DNA of 64,000 nucleotides from NCBI GenBank assembly GCA_005884115.1, contig VAXW01000003.1, positions 248,001 to 312,000 of the forward strand. The letters run 5' to 3'. Positions 8,817 through 18,300 of this stretch are shown here, piece by piece. The notes beneath the pieces were generated by a model, which was given only the letters and a program-made list of their open reading frames with translations, had not been told where the DNA came from and made no database searches. Every line of letters begins with the position of its first letter. Position 1 is the first letter of the stretch. A program made the translations under genes and the position numbers. Source of the DNA: Actinomycetota bacterium. Its GTDB lineage: Bacteria; Actinomycetota; Thermoleophilia; Solirubrobacterales; Solirubrobacteraceae.

Positions 8817-10361
8817 TCAGTGCAGTGGCCGCGCCGAGCGCGCGATCGCGAGCATCTGCGCGTTGGAAAGGTCCTCGAGCAGCGTGTTGGTGAGCCAGTA
8901 CAGCGCCCCGCCCGAGCGCCATGCGATCACGTGGATGTGGCTTCCGTCGGAGAAGATCATGTAGGTGCGCCCGCCGATCTTGCGCTGTTCGTCCGGATGC
9001 GCGATGAGCGGCGGGTTCTTCCAGTCGGTGCCCTCGAAGTCGTAGTAGCCGCCGAGGGTGTTCTGCTGCCACGGCACGATGTAGGCGCGGTGCAGATGGT
9101 TGTGTTCGTCGCGCAGCGCATACGCACGTGCCTGCTGCTGGGTAGCGGGGCCGGTCTGCAGCGCCGGATAGAGCGCCCGGAAGGGAAGGTGGACGGATGC
9201 GCTTACGAGCGCGTTCTGCCCCGAAGACGGGGTCGGGTAGAGGCCGATCGCTGCCGCCGACGGCGTCGCGTGCCGCGAGCCTCCGCGCGAGTGCGAGGAG
9301 CGCTTGACGCGCACGATGGCCGCGTGGGGCAGGCTGACTTTCTGGCGGCCGAATTGGAAGTCGCGCAACGTCGCCTGCGCCAGCGCGGGCGTCGTCGTGA
9401 CGAAGGACCCGCCGCGCAGCTGCGCGTTGACGTTCAGCGCGCGGAACTTGACCTGGCGCAGCGGCTTGCCCTGCGAGAACGCGATCAGCTTGGCGAGCGT
9501 GAACAGCTCCTCGTGAGAGCGCTTGAACGTGCTCACGATCGCCCGCCCGACTGCCTTGGCTACCGGTTCGAGCTGGCCGATCACGTCCGACGGTGAGATC
9601 TGCTCGCGCAGGTCGCGCAGGAAGTCCTGCTGGCGCGCGACACGCACGAAGTCGGAGTCGCCGTGGCGGTAGCGAACGTAGCTGAGCGCGTTCTGGTAGC
9701 AGAGCTTCTGGTAGCCAGGCTGGAGGTTGATTTCGGAGTAGTTTTCGGCGCCGATGCCGTTGACGTGGTAGTAGCGGTGATCGACGTTGACATACACGCA
9801 GCCCAGCGAGTCGACCACGTTGATGAAGCCCGCGAAGTTGACGTCGATGATTCCGTTGAGCTTTAGGCCGGGGAACACCTCGTGCTCGATCGTTTCAGCG
9901 GCCAGGACCATGCCTCCCTTCGCGCCGCCGAGCTTGCTGCCGATCGTGTAGGCCGCGTTGATCTTTTCGCTCGGGTAGTACTGGCCGTGAGGGCCGCTGA
10001 TGTTGACCATCAGGTCTCTCGGGATCGAGAGGACCGATGTCTGGCCCTGTTCGGGATCCAGCCGCACGAGCAGGATCGTGTCACTGTGCGGGGGGTTGCT
10101 GCGGTCGTAGGCGCTCTTGGCCTTCGCCCGGCGGTCGGAGCCGAGCACCAGGAACGTCTGGGGGCCGCCGCTGTAGACGGGGGTCACGAGGCCCTTGGGC
10201 ACGACGATCGTGTTGCGGAAGACCTTTTCGGCGATGCTCGTCGCCGTGTTCAATGCAACTGTGAGCGTGGCGGCGAAGCTGAGCGCCACGACGAGCACGC
10301 CGCCGATGAGAAAGCGCTTCCACATCGCCCACCACAGCCTGGGCGGGCGCTCCTCATTCAT
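8817..10361 (-). CDS. LytR-CpsA-Psr (LCP) family cell-envelope attachment protein
   Basis: N-terminal TM; SDTILLVRLDPEQGQTSVLSIPRDLMV, KINAAYTIGG-like and YVRYRHGDSDFVRVARQQDFLR. Confidence 0.9.
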   Translation of the reverse strand: MNEERPPRLWWAMWKRFLIGGVLVVALSFAATLTVALNTATSIAEKVFRNTIVVPKGLVTPVYSGGPQTFLVLGSDRRAKAKSAYDRSNPPHSDTILLVRLDPEQGQTSVLSIPRDLMVNISGPHGQYYPSEKINAAYTIGSKLGGAKGGMVLAAETIEHEVFPGLKLNGIIDVNFAGFINVVDSLGCVYVNVDHRYYHVNGIGAENYSEINLQPGYQKLCYQNALSYVRYRHGDSDFVRVARQQDFLRDLREQISPSDVIGQLEPVAKAVGRAIVSTFKRSHEELFTLAKLIAFSQGKPLRQVKFRALNVNAQLRGGSFVTTTPALAQATLRDFQFGRQKVSLPHAAIVRVKRSSHSRGGSRHATPSAAAIGLYPTPSSGQNALVSASVHLPFRALYPALQTGPATQQQARAYALRDEHNHLHRAYIVPWQQNTLGGYYDFEGTDWKNPPLIAHPDEQRKIGGRTYMIFSDGSHIHVIAWRSGGALYWLTNTLLEDLSNAQMLAIARSARPLH

Positions 10362-10540
10362 GGGCGCTGGAGCCGCGCACGCTCATCGTGCGGGCGAGCG
10401 GACGCTCGTGATCTGAGAGAGGACAGCGCGCATCGATGCGGAGAGCGGCCCCTCGCATGCCGCGCGAGGGGATGGCCGTGCGCCCAGGGTAGCGGCCTGC
10501 GCGGCGGGTTTGCGACACAGGCACGAGGTACGCTCGGGCC

Positions 10541-11908
10541 GTGCTCAGCGCGCGCAACCGAGAGCTCTTGGGGCTGATCCCCTCGGCCTTGCTGGTCGTG
10601 GCCGGTTTCACCGCGATCTTCATCCAGGCTCAGAACACCGCGCCGCATGCGTCCACCAACTTCTCGCTCAACCAGGCCTCGAGCGCGTCGCTGACGTATG
10701 GCGCGCTGTTCCTCGGCCTCTGCCTCGCGGCGCATGTCGTGATCCGCTACGCGGTCCCGCACGCCGACCCCTACCTGTTCCCGCTCGCGGCAGTGCTCGC
10801 GAGCGTGGGAATCGTGATGGTGTATCGCATCAACCCCGTGCTCGCGCGCCAGCAGGCACAGTGGATGGTGCTGGGGCTGGTCTTGTTCGGCGCGACGCTG
10901 CTGGCGTTTCGGCGCGGGACCGTCGCGGTGCTCGAGCATTACCGCTACACGATCGCGGCGGTCGGGATAGTGATGACCGTGCTGCCGAGGCTGCCCGGCA
11001 TCGGCCAGCAGGTCAACGGCGCCTACCTCGACATCCACTTCGGCAGCATCTCCTTCCAGCCCTCTGAGCTGGCAAAGATCGCGATCGTGATCTTCCTCGC
11101 GAGCTATCTGCGCGACAACCGCCAGCTGCTCGTCACCGCCGGGCGCAGGGTGCTGGGGCTGACGATCCCGCCGATGAAGCACTTCGGGCCGATGCTCATC
11201 GTGTGGGGCGCGGCGATGGTGACCCTGCTGCTCACGCGCGAGCTCGGCACCTCGCTGATGTTCTTCGGCGCCTTCCTCGCGCTTCTGTACGTGGCGACCG
11301 GCCGCCTCTCCTTCCCGCTCATCGGAGTCGTGCTGTTCGCGCTCGGCGCGCTGTTCCTCGCCACGCACGTCAGCCATGTGCACGCTCGCGTGCAAGCCTG
11401 GGAAAACCCCTTCGACCACACCCTCTACAACCGTCCCGTCGGCGGCAGCTACCAGCTCGCCCAGTCTCTCTTCGCGCAGGCCGACGGGGGCCTGCTCGGC
11501 ACCGGCTTCGACCAGTCGCTGCTTCGCCTCCCTCATCAGCACCAGCCGATCCTGCCGGTGCCCGAAAGCGACACGATCTACGCCGTCATCACCAACGAGC
11601 TCGGCCTCGTCGGCGCGGCCGCGCTGCTGCTCGTATACCTGCTGTTCGTTGCCCGCGGGCTCAAGACGGCGGCACTCGCGCGCGACTCGTTCTCCAAGCT
11701 GCTCGCCACCGGGCTCGCGTTCGTCGTCGCGATGCAAGTGTTCGTGATCGTCGGCGGCGTGACACGCGTGATCCCGCTCACCGGGGTCACGATGCCCTTC
11801 GTCGCCTATGGGGGGTCCTCGGTGGTGATGAACTTCGTCCTGCTCGCGCTGCTGCTGCTCGTCTCCGACCGCGCACGGCGGCCGTACGAGCGCCCCGCGC
11901 GGCGCTGA
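10541..11908 (+). CDS. FtsW/RodA/SpoVE (SEDS) family protein
   Basis: Multi-TM; FQPSELAKIAIVIFLASYL, PVPESDTIYAVITNELGLVGAAALLLVY, PLTGVTMPFVAYGGSSVVMN. Confidence 0.92.
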   Translation: MLSARNRELLGLIPSALLVVAGFTAIFIQAQNTAPHASTNFSLNQASSASLTYGALFLGLCLAAHVVIRYAVPHADPYLFPLAAVLASVGIVMVYRINPVLARQQAQWMVLGLVLFGATLLAFRRGTVAVLEHYRYTIAAVGIVMTVLPRLPGIGQQVNGAYLDIHFGSISFQPSELAKIAIVIFLASYLRDNRQLLVTAGRRVLGLTIPPMKHFGPMLIVWGAAMVTLLLTRELGTSLMFFGAFLALLYVATGRLSFPLIGVVLFALGALFLATHVSHVHARVQAWENPFDHTLYNRPVGGSYQLAQSLFAQADGGLLGTGFDQSLLRLPHQHQPILPVPESDTIYAVITNELGLVGAAALLLVYLLFVARGLKTAALARDSFSKLLATGLAFVVAMQVFVIVGGVTRVIPLTGVTMPFVAYGGSSVVMNFVLLALLLLVSDRARRPYERPARR

Positions 11909-11990
11909 GCGGAAGCGGAGTTGCTGCAGGGCAGCTGGCGGGCGCGCGACGCCGGAGGGGTTTCGACGCGAGCTGTCGAAGCATGCGCAG

Positions 11991-12944
11991 ATGCGCAGCT
12001 CGACCATCGCCAGCGCAGCGCCGCGCATGCTCGTGCAGGCGCCACCCGCAGCGGCGTCCGCGCGCGGCCAGCGGCCGCTCGCAGCGAGCGCTGTCTTCAG
12101 CAGTCGCTCGACGCCGGCCGGGCTGCACCAGCGTCCGTGGCTCGGGCGCTTGCGCCGCGCGCTCGCGGCGGACCGCTTCGTCCTTCACTACCAGCCGATA
12201 GTCGCGCTCTCAGACCTGCGCGTCTCACACCACGAGGCGCTCGTGCGTCTCGACGACGAGCCCGACGGACGCCTCGTCGCGCCCGTGCGCTTCCTCCCAG
12301 CTGCCGAGCGCTATGGCCTGATCCGCGAGCTGGACCGCAGGGTGCTGGAGAGAGTCATAGCGCTGCTCGGCGATCCCGACGCCTCGCCGCCAGCAGCGGG
12401 TGAGCGGCCGCCGCGGATCGCCGTCAACCTGTCGGCGCTGTCCGTCGCCGATCCCAGGATGCTCGGCTACCTCGAGCGCCGGCTCGCGCAGCACGGGGTC
12501 GAGCCCGCACGCCTGATCGTCGAGATCACCGAGACCGCTTCCATCTCCGACATGCCCCGCGCAAGGGCCTTCTGCGCGGGCGTGCAGGAGCTCGGCTGCG
12601 CGGTCGCGCTCGACGACTTCGGCACCGGCCTCGGCTCGCTGCAGTACCTCAAGCACCTGCCCTTTCGCTACCTCAAGATCGACGGCGAGTTCGTCCGCGG
12701 CCTCGCGCACTCCAGAAGCGACCAGCTGCTCGTCAAGGCGCTCGCCGACGTCGTGCGGGGGATGGGGGGCGAGACGATCGCCGAGTTCGTCTCCGATCCC
12801 TCCACCCTGCCCCTGCTGGCGCGGTTCGGCGTCGACTACGCGCAGGGCTATGCCCTCGGAGCGGCGCGCCCGCTGCCTGCCGAGCGCCCGCAGGTGCGCA
12901 TCGCGCGCCTGCGAGCCCGCGCAGAGCAGGCAAGCCGGCGCTAG
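11991..12944 (+). CDS. EAL-domain c-di-GMP phosphodiesterase
   Basis: EALVRL, NLSALSV, EITETA, DDFGTG, LKIDGEFV, YAQGYALG; start codon uncertain. Confidence 0.85.
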   Translation: MRSSTIASAAPRMLVQAPPAAASARGQRPLAASAVFSSRSTPAGLHQRPWLGRLRRALAADRFVLHYQPIVALSDLRVSHHEALVRLDDEPDGRLVAPVRFLPAAERYGLIRELDRRVLERVIALLGDPDASPPAAGERPPRIAVNLSALSVADPRMLGYLERRLAQHGVEPARLIVEITETASISDMPRARAFCAGVQELGCAVALDDFGTGLGSLQYLKHLPFRYLKIDGEFVRGLAHSRSDQLLVKALADVVRGMGGETIAEFVSDPSTLPLLARFGVDYAQGYALGAARPLPAERPQVRIARLRARAEQASRR

Positions 12945-12990
12945 CGCTGCCGGCGAAGCCGCCGCCGCGAGCCCAAGCGCGACGGCGCGG

Positions 12991-13854
12991 CTAGCCCGGC
13001 TGCGGGAACTGTGCCCGCATGGCCGCGTCCCAGGCCCTGTCGCTGAGCAGCCGGCGCGTCGCGATCGTGATCTTCGCCGAGGGCGTGATCGTGATGCGAG
13101 TTGGCGGGCGGCGCCGGCGCAGCGCCCTCTCGATCACAGCCGCCACGCGCTCGGGGCCGGCTCCCAGGCGCCGCATCGGCCCCTCGTAGGCTCCTTTGCT
13201 AACCGTCGCGACCGCGGCGTTGAAGCGCGCGTAGGGGTCGCCGTCGGCGGTCGGTACGTCGCTCATGCTCGCGTGCGCGGCCTCGCCGAACTCGGTCGTG
13301 ATCAGGCCGGGCTCGAGCAGGATCACGTCGATCCCAAACCCGCGCAGCTCGAAGCGCAGCACATCCGAGAGCGCCTCCAGCGCGTGCTTGCTGGCGTGGT
13401 AGTGCCCGCCGCCCGGGAACGACAGCCGCCCGCCCATCGACGACACGTTGACGATCTTGCCCCAGCGCTGCGCGCGCATCTTTCCCAGCACCAGCTGGGT
13501 CAGGCGCACGACGCCGAAGTAGTTGGTCTCGAACTGCCGGCGCACGGCGTCCATGGGAACGGTCTCGATGGCGCCGCTCTGGCTGTAGCCGGCGTTGTTG
13601 ATCAGCACGCCGACCGCCCCCTCGGCCTGCTCGACGCTGGCCACCGCCGCGCTCATCGACTGCTCGTCGGTGACGTCAAGGGCGAGCGTGCGGCACCCAG
13701 CGTCCGCCAGATCCACGAGCGTCTGCGGGCGGCGCGCCGAGGCGTATACGGTCCAGCCCGAGCGAGCCAGCCGCAACGCGGTGGCGCGGCCGATTCCCGA
13801 CGAGCAGCCGGTGATCAGCACGGCCTCAGAGCGCTCAGCCATCGCTCGCAGCAT
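12991..13854 (-). CDS. SDR-family oxidoreductase
   Basis: TGCSSGIGRATA, NNAGYSQSG, YHASKHALEAL. Confidence 0.9.
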   Translation of the reverse strand: MLRAMAERSEAVLITGCSSGIGRATALRLARSGWTVYASARRPQTLVDLADAGCRTLALDVTDEQSMSAAVASVEQAEGAVGVLINNAGYSQSGAIETVPMDAVRRQFETNYFGVVRLTQLVLGKMRAQRWGKIVNVSSMGGRLSFPGGGHYHASKHALEALSDVLRFELRGFGIDVILLEPGLITTEFGEAAHASMSDVPTADGDPYARFNAAVATVSKGAYEGPMRRLGAGPERVAAVIERALRRRRPPTRITITPSAKITIATRRLLSDRAWDAAMRAQFPQPG

Positions 13855-13933
13855 ATGGGTTTGCGCACCGCGACCATCTCCAGCGGCGCCGCGCGCGCCA
13901 GCGCGGCGCCGCGTGCTCTAGGGTGAGCGCTCA

Positions 13934-14965
13934 ATGCGCGCCGTCACGTTCATGGCTCCAGGCCAGGTGCTGGTGCAGGACGTCCCTGAGCCCGCTCTCT
14001 CGCATCCGCGCGATGCGATCGTGCGCATCGAGGCCAGCGGCGTGTGCGGCTCGGACCTGCACATCTACCACGGCCGCGTGAAGATCGAGCCTGGCTTCAC
14101 GATCGGGCACGAGTACGTGGGCACCGTCGTCGAGACCGGCGACGACGTGCGCGAGCTGGCGGTCGGAGACAGGGTCCTGGGCTGCTTTCAGACGGCCTGC
14201 GGGCGCTGCTTCTTCTGCCGCCGCGGGCTGTTTCACAAGTGCGATGAGTCCCGCACCTTCGGCCACGGCGCGACGCTCGGCTCGCTGCCCGGCACGCAGG
14301 CCGAGCTGGCGCTCGTGCCGAACGCGGAGCTCGTGCTGCGCAAGGTGCCCGCCGGGATGAGCGACGACGTGGCGCTGTTCGCCGGAGATGTGATGGGCAC
14401 CGGCTACCACGCCGTCGTAGAAAGCGGCCTTCGCCCCGGCGACTCGGTCGCCGTTCTGGGCCTCGGGCCCGTGGGCCTGTGCGCCGTGCAGGCCGCGCGC
14501 GCAGTCGGCGCCGCGCGCGTGATAGCAGTCGACTCGGTGCCCGAGCGCCTGTCGATGGCCGAGTCCTTCGGCGCGCTCCCCGCCCCGCTCGACGAGGACC
14601 CGCGCGCGGCGGCACGCGAGGCCAGCGAAGGCAGGGGCGTTGATGTATGCATCGATGCCGTCGGCGACCCGCGCGCGCTCGAGCTCGCGCTGCGCCTGAC
14701 GCGTAAGTGCGGCGTCGTGCAGGCGATCGGCGTCTACGCCGAGCGCTGCGAGGTGCACATGGGCCTGTTGTGGATCAAGGCGCTCAGCCTGCGCTCGGGC
14801 CACGCCAACGTGATCGGCCACATCGATGCGGTGCTCGCGATGATGTCCGCCGGCGTCCTCGACCCGAGCGCGCTCGTGACGCACCACATGAAGCTCGACG
14901 AGGCGCCTGAAGCGTACGCTCTGTACGACCGGCGCGAGGCGCTTAAGATCGTGCTCAATCCGTAG
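13934..14965 (+). CDS. Zn-dependent alcohol dehydrogenase
   Basis: GVCGSDLHIYHG, GHEYVGTVVETGD, CGRCFFCRRGLFHKC, GLGPVGLCAVQAA. Confidence 0.9.
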   Translation: MRAVTFMAPGQVLVQDVPEPALSHPRDAIVRIEASGVCGSDLHIYHGRVKIEPGFTIGHEYVGTVVETGDDVRELAVGDRVLGCFQTACGRCFFCRRGLFHKCDESRTFGHGATLGSLPGTQAELALVPNAELVLRKVPAGMSDDVALFAGDVMGTGYHAVVESGLRPGDSVAVLGLGPVGLCAVQAARAVGAARVIAVDSVPERLSMAESFGALPAPLDEDPRAAAREASEGRGVDVCIDAVGDPRALELALRLTRKCGVVQAIGVYAERCEVHMGLLWIKALSLRSGHANVIGHIDAVLAMMSAGVLDPSALVTHHMKLDEAPEAYALYDRREALKIVLNP

Positions 14966-14985
14966 AACGCCAAGGAGGAGAGACC

Positions 14986-16494
14986 ATGACCGCCGCCACC
15001 GACACCGCCGCCGCGCTCCCCGAGTCGTTCGGCCAGCATGCGCGCGAGTTCCTTGCCCGCCCGCAGCAGCTGTTGATCGGCGGCGAGCGCGTCGAGGCCG
15101 CCGATGGGCGCACGTTCGCGACGCTCGACCCGTCCTCGGGCCGGGAGATCGTGAGCGTCTCCCAAGCCGGTTCCGAGGACGTCGAGCGCGCGGTCAAAGC
15201 GGCGCGCGAAGCGCTCGAGGAGGGTCCCTGGGGCTCCATGCCGCCGGCCGGGCGCGAGCAGCTCATGCTCGCGCTTGCCGAGGCGATCGAACGCAACGAT
15301 GACGAGCTCGCGCAGATCGAGTCGCTCGACAACGGCAAGCCGGTGGGGCTCGCCCGCTTCGTCGACGTGCGCGCGACCGCGGCCCACATCCGCTACTTCG
15401 CCGGCTGGCCCACCAAGATCGAGGGCGGCGTGCTGCCGGTGGCCCAGCCCAACATGCTCTGCTACACGCGCCGCGAGCCCGTCGGCGTGTGCGGGCAGAT
15501 CGTGCCCTGGAACTTCCCCCTGCTGATGGCCGCTTGGAAGATCGCTCCTGCACTCGCAGCCGGCTGTACGACGATCCTCAAGCCCGCCGAGCAGACTCCC
15601 CTGAGCGCGCTGCGGCTGGGCGAGCTGGCGCTCGAGGTCGGCTTCCCGCCGGGCGTGCTCAACGTGCTGACCGGAGACGGCAGCACCGGCGCCGCGCTCG
15701 TCGACCACGACGGCGTGGACAAGATCGCGTTCACCGGCTCGACCGTCGTGGGGCGCGAGATCGGCGCCAAGGCGGGCAGAGCGTTGAAACGCGTGACGCT
15801 CGAGCTGGGCGGCAAGTCCGCCAACATCATCCTCCCCGACGCCGACATCGCGACCGCTGTCCAGGGCTCCTACCAGGCGATCTACTTCAACTCCGGGCAG
15901 GCCTGCAATGCCGGGTCGCGCCTGTTCGTGCCCGCCGAGCGCTACGACGAGATCCTCGAGGCGCTCGTCGAGCAGGCGAAGGTCGCGCGGCTCGGTCCCG
16001 GGTTGGACCCCGAGACGCAGCTCGGGCCGCTCGTCTCCGCCGAGCAGCTGCAGCGCGTCATGGGCTACATCGAGTCAGGCAACGAGCAGGGCGCCGAGCT
16101 GCTCGTCGGCGGCGAGCAGGCGCTGCAGGACAGCGGCGGCTACTACGTGGCGCCGACCGTATTCACCACCAACGACGACCAGCTGAAGATCGCGCGCGAG
16201 GAGATCTTCGGCCCGGTGCTCGTGGCGACTCGCTATGAGACGCTCGAGGAAGTCGCGCGCCGCGCCAACGACACCGAGTACGGGCTCGCGGCGGGCGTCT
16301 GGACCCGCGACATAAGCAGCGCCCACAAGCTCGCCGCGATGCTGCGTGCGGGGTCGGTGTACGTGAACACGTGGTCCGCCGGCGATCCGTCGGCACCGTT
16401 CGGCGGCTTCAAGGCCTCTGGCCTGGGTCGCGAGCACGGCCACGAGGGCCTCGGCGCGTACCTGGAGACGAAGACAGTCTGGACCGCATTGTGA
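14986..16494 (+). CDS. Aldehyde dehydrogenase
   Basis: PWNFPLLMAAWKIAPALAAG, FTGSTVVGREIG, LELGGKSANIIL, NSGQACNAGSR. Confidence 0.95.
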   Translation: MTAATDTAAALPESFGQHAREFLARPQQLLIGGERVEAADGRTFATLDPSSGREIVSVSQAGSEDVERAVKAAREALEEGPWGSMPPAGREQLMLALAEAIERNDDELAQIESLDNGKPVGLARFVDVRATAAHIRYFAGWPTKIEGGVLPVAQPNMLCYTRREPVGVCGQIVPWNFPLLMAAWKIAPALAAGCTTILKPAEQTPLSALRLGELALEVGFPPGVLNVLTGDGSTGAALVDHDGVDKIAFTGSTVVGREIGAKAGRALKRVTLELGGKSANIILPDADIATAVQGSYQAIYFNSGQACNAGSRLFVPAERYDEILEALVEQAKVARLGPGLDPETQLGPLVSAEQLQRVMGYIESGNEQGAELLVGGEQALQDSGGYYVAPTVFTTNDDQLKIAREEIFGPVLVATRYETLEEVARRANDTEYGLAAGVWTRDISSAHKLAAMLRAGSVYVNTWSAGDPSAPFGGFKASGLGREHGHEGLGAYLETKTVWTAL

Positions 16495-16507
16495 GCCGCG
16501 CGGCCTC

Positions 16508-17818
16508 GTGAGCGTCGCCGCGCGCAGCGAGGTCGAGCTATCTCCTACCCGCTCTTGGCACTGGGCGCACGTGCTGGCCGGCGCGTGCGCGGTCGTGCTG
16601 GTGGCAGCGACGTGCGAGGTCGTGCTCGACGGCGCGCTCGACCACTCGCTGCTGATCCCCAAATCCCCGCCCATCGCCGGTTGGCTGTCGGGGATCGGCG
16701 AGCGTCTCGGCCTCCGCGTCTTCTTGACCGCGCTGTTGGCCAGCGCGGCTGCCTATGCCGGCGTGCTCGCGCTCTCGCGCCGCTTCTCCAAGCGCGCGGC
16801 GATCGCGCTGCTCGGTGTCCTGCACCTGATCGTATTCGCCGGGCCGATCCTGCTCTCGACCGACGTGTTCAGCTACATCGCGTACGCCCGCATGGGCGTC
16901 GAGCACGGCGTCAACCCCTACCTGCACGGCCCCATCGCGATCGCCTCAGACCCCGTCTTCCCCTATGTCGGCCAGGACTGGAAGCACACCGCGACGGCGT
17001 ACGGACCGCTGTATACGCTGCTGAGCTATCCGCTCGCGCCGCTCGGCCTGAGAGCGGCTATCTGGGGCATGAAGCTCGAGGCGCTGCTCGCGAGCGCCGT
17101 CACGCTCTCGCTGACGTGGCGCTGCGCGCGCAAGCGCGGGCTGGACCCGGTCGCGGCCACGCTCGCCGTCGGCGCCAACCCTCTCTACGTGCTCTACGGC
17201 CTGGGTGGCGCGCACAACGATCTGATCATGCTCGCGCTCATGATGGCCGCGGTCAGCCTCACGTTCGCTGACCGCGACGCGCCCGCGGCCGCATCGGTGG
17301 TTGCCGGCGCGCTCGTCAAGGCGACCGTCGCCACGCTGCTCCCGTTCATGCTCCTGGCCAAGCGCCGCGCCTCGCAGCTGTTCGCCGCAGCGGCCACTCT
17401 CGGGCTGGGCGCCGTGGTCGCCTACGCGGCCTTCGGCACGCACGGGGTCGACATCGTCTCCGCGCTCAACCGCGACGCAGCCTTCGTCTCCACCGACAGC
17501 TTCCCCACCGAGATCGCGCACCTGTTCGGCAAGCCGGGGGTGTTCCCCGTCGACCACGACCTGCTCAAGGCCGCGCTGGTGGTGATCGCCGCGCACATGC
17601 TGTGGCGGACCTGGCGCGGGTACGACTGGGTGTCCGCCTCGGGGTGGACGCTGCTCGCGATCTCGGTGACGAGCACATGGCTTCTGGCGTGGTACATCCT
17701 GTGGCCGCTCCCGCTCGCCGTCGTCGCTCGCGACCGCCGCCTGCTCGTGGCGACGCTTCTCGTGCAAGCCTTCTTCATCGCCCACCAGACCGCGCCGCTG
17801 TTCGCTCCCGTGTCATGA
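16508..17818 (+). CDS. GT-C fold multi-TM glycosyltransferase (mannosyltransferase-like)
   Basis: Multiple TMs; DVFSYIAYARMGVEHGVNPYLHGP motif. Confidence 0.7.
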   Translation: MSVAARSEVELSPTRSWHWAHVLAGACAVVLVAATCEVVLDGALDHSLLIPKSPPIAGWLSGIGERLGLRVFLTALLASAAAYAGVLALSRRFSKRAAIALLGVLHLIVFAGPILLSTDVFSYIAYARMGVEHGVNPYLHGPIAIASDPVFPYVGQDWKHTATAYGPLYTLLSYPLAPLGLRAAIWGMKLEALLASAVTLSLTWRCARKRGLDPVAATLAVGANPLYVLYGLGGAHNDLIMLALMMAAVSLTFADRDAPAAASVVAGALVKATVATLLPFMLLAKRRASQLFAAAATLGLGAVVAYAAFGTHGVDIVSALNRDAAFVSTDSFPTEIAHLFGKPGVFPVDHDLLKAALVVIAAHMLWRTWRGYDWVSASGWTLLAISVTSTWLLAWYILWPLPLAVVARDRRLLVATLLVQAFFIAHQTAPLFAPVS

Positions 17819-18300
17819 GCGCCTCCGAGCACAGCTTCCGGCAGCGACCGCGCGTGGGCGATCGCGCTGCGCCCGGCGCGCGCAACGGGGAAGGACAGCC
17901 CGCGAGCCGCCTGCACCTCCTCGAGTCGGTCGTGCTGCTGCTCGCCGCCCTGCTTTTGGGCGTCGCCACCGTGAACGACGTCGTGCGCCAGACGCATATA
18001 AACCACCGCCTGGTCGCAGACTTGCGCACCTGGCGCGCATACACCGGCCACGACTACCGCCGGCTGTCGGTCAGCCAGGACTTCCGCCACCACACCAAGC
18101 GCGAGGTCGTGTGCGGCAACACGAGCCCCGGCGCCCCCAAAGCGCGCGTGCAGGTGTGCCTGCTCATCACCGGCCCCGTCTCGCACGCGCGCCGCACCGT
18201 CAGCGGCGGCTGGTACCTGCCGCCCCGCCGCGAAGACCTGCGGGGCTACCGCTACGCGTGCTTCGGCCACGCTCTCGCCGAACGGAGGTGCCCGCGTTGA
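17815..18300 (+). CDS. Single-pass membrane protein, hypothetical
   Basis: ATG 17815 overlaps upstream stop (ATGA); one TM LLESVVLLLAALLLGVATV. Confidence 0.65.
   Translation: MSASEHSFRQRPRVGDRAAPGARNGEGQPASRLHLLESVVLLLAALLLGVATVNDVVRQTHINHRLVADLRTWRAYTGHDYRRLSVSQDFRHHTKREVVCGNTSPGAPKARVQVCLLITGPVSHARRTVSGGWYLPPRREDLRGYRYACFGHALAERRCPR

Noticed and set aside
10358-12028. 556-aa minus ORF opposite the FtsW/RodA gene
   Set aside because: Composition (H, R, E, Q runs) typical of antisense of a membrane protein; FtsW motifs are on the plus strand.
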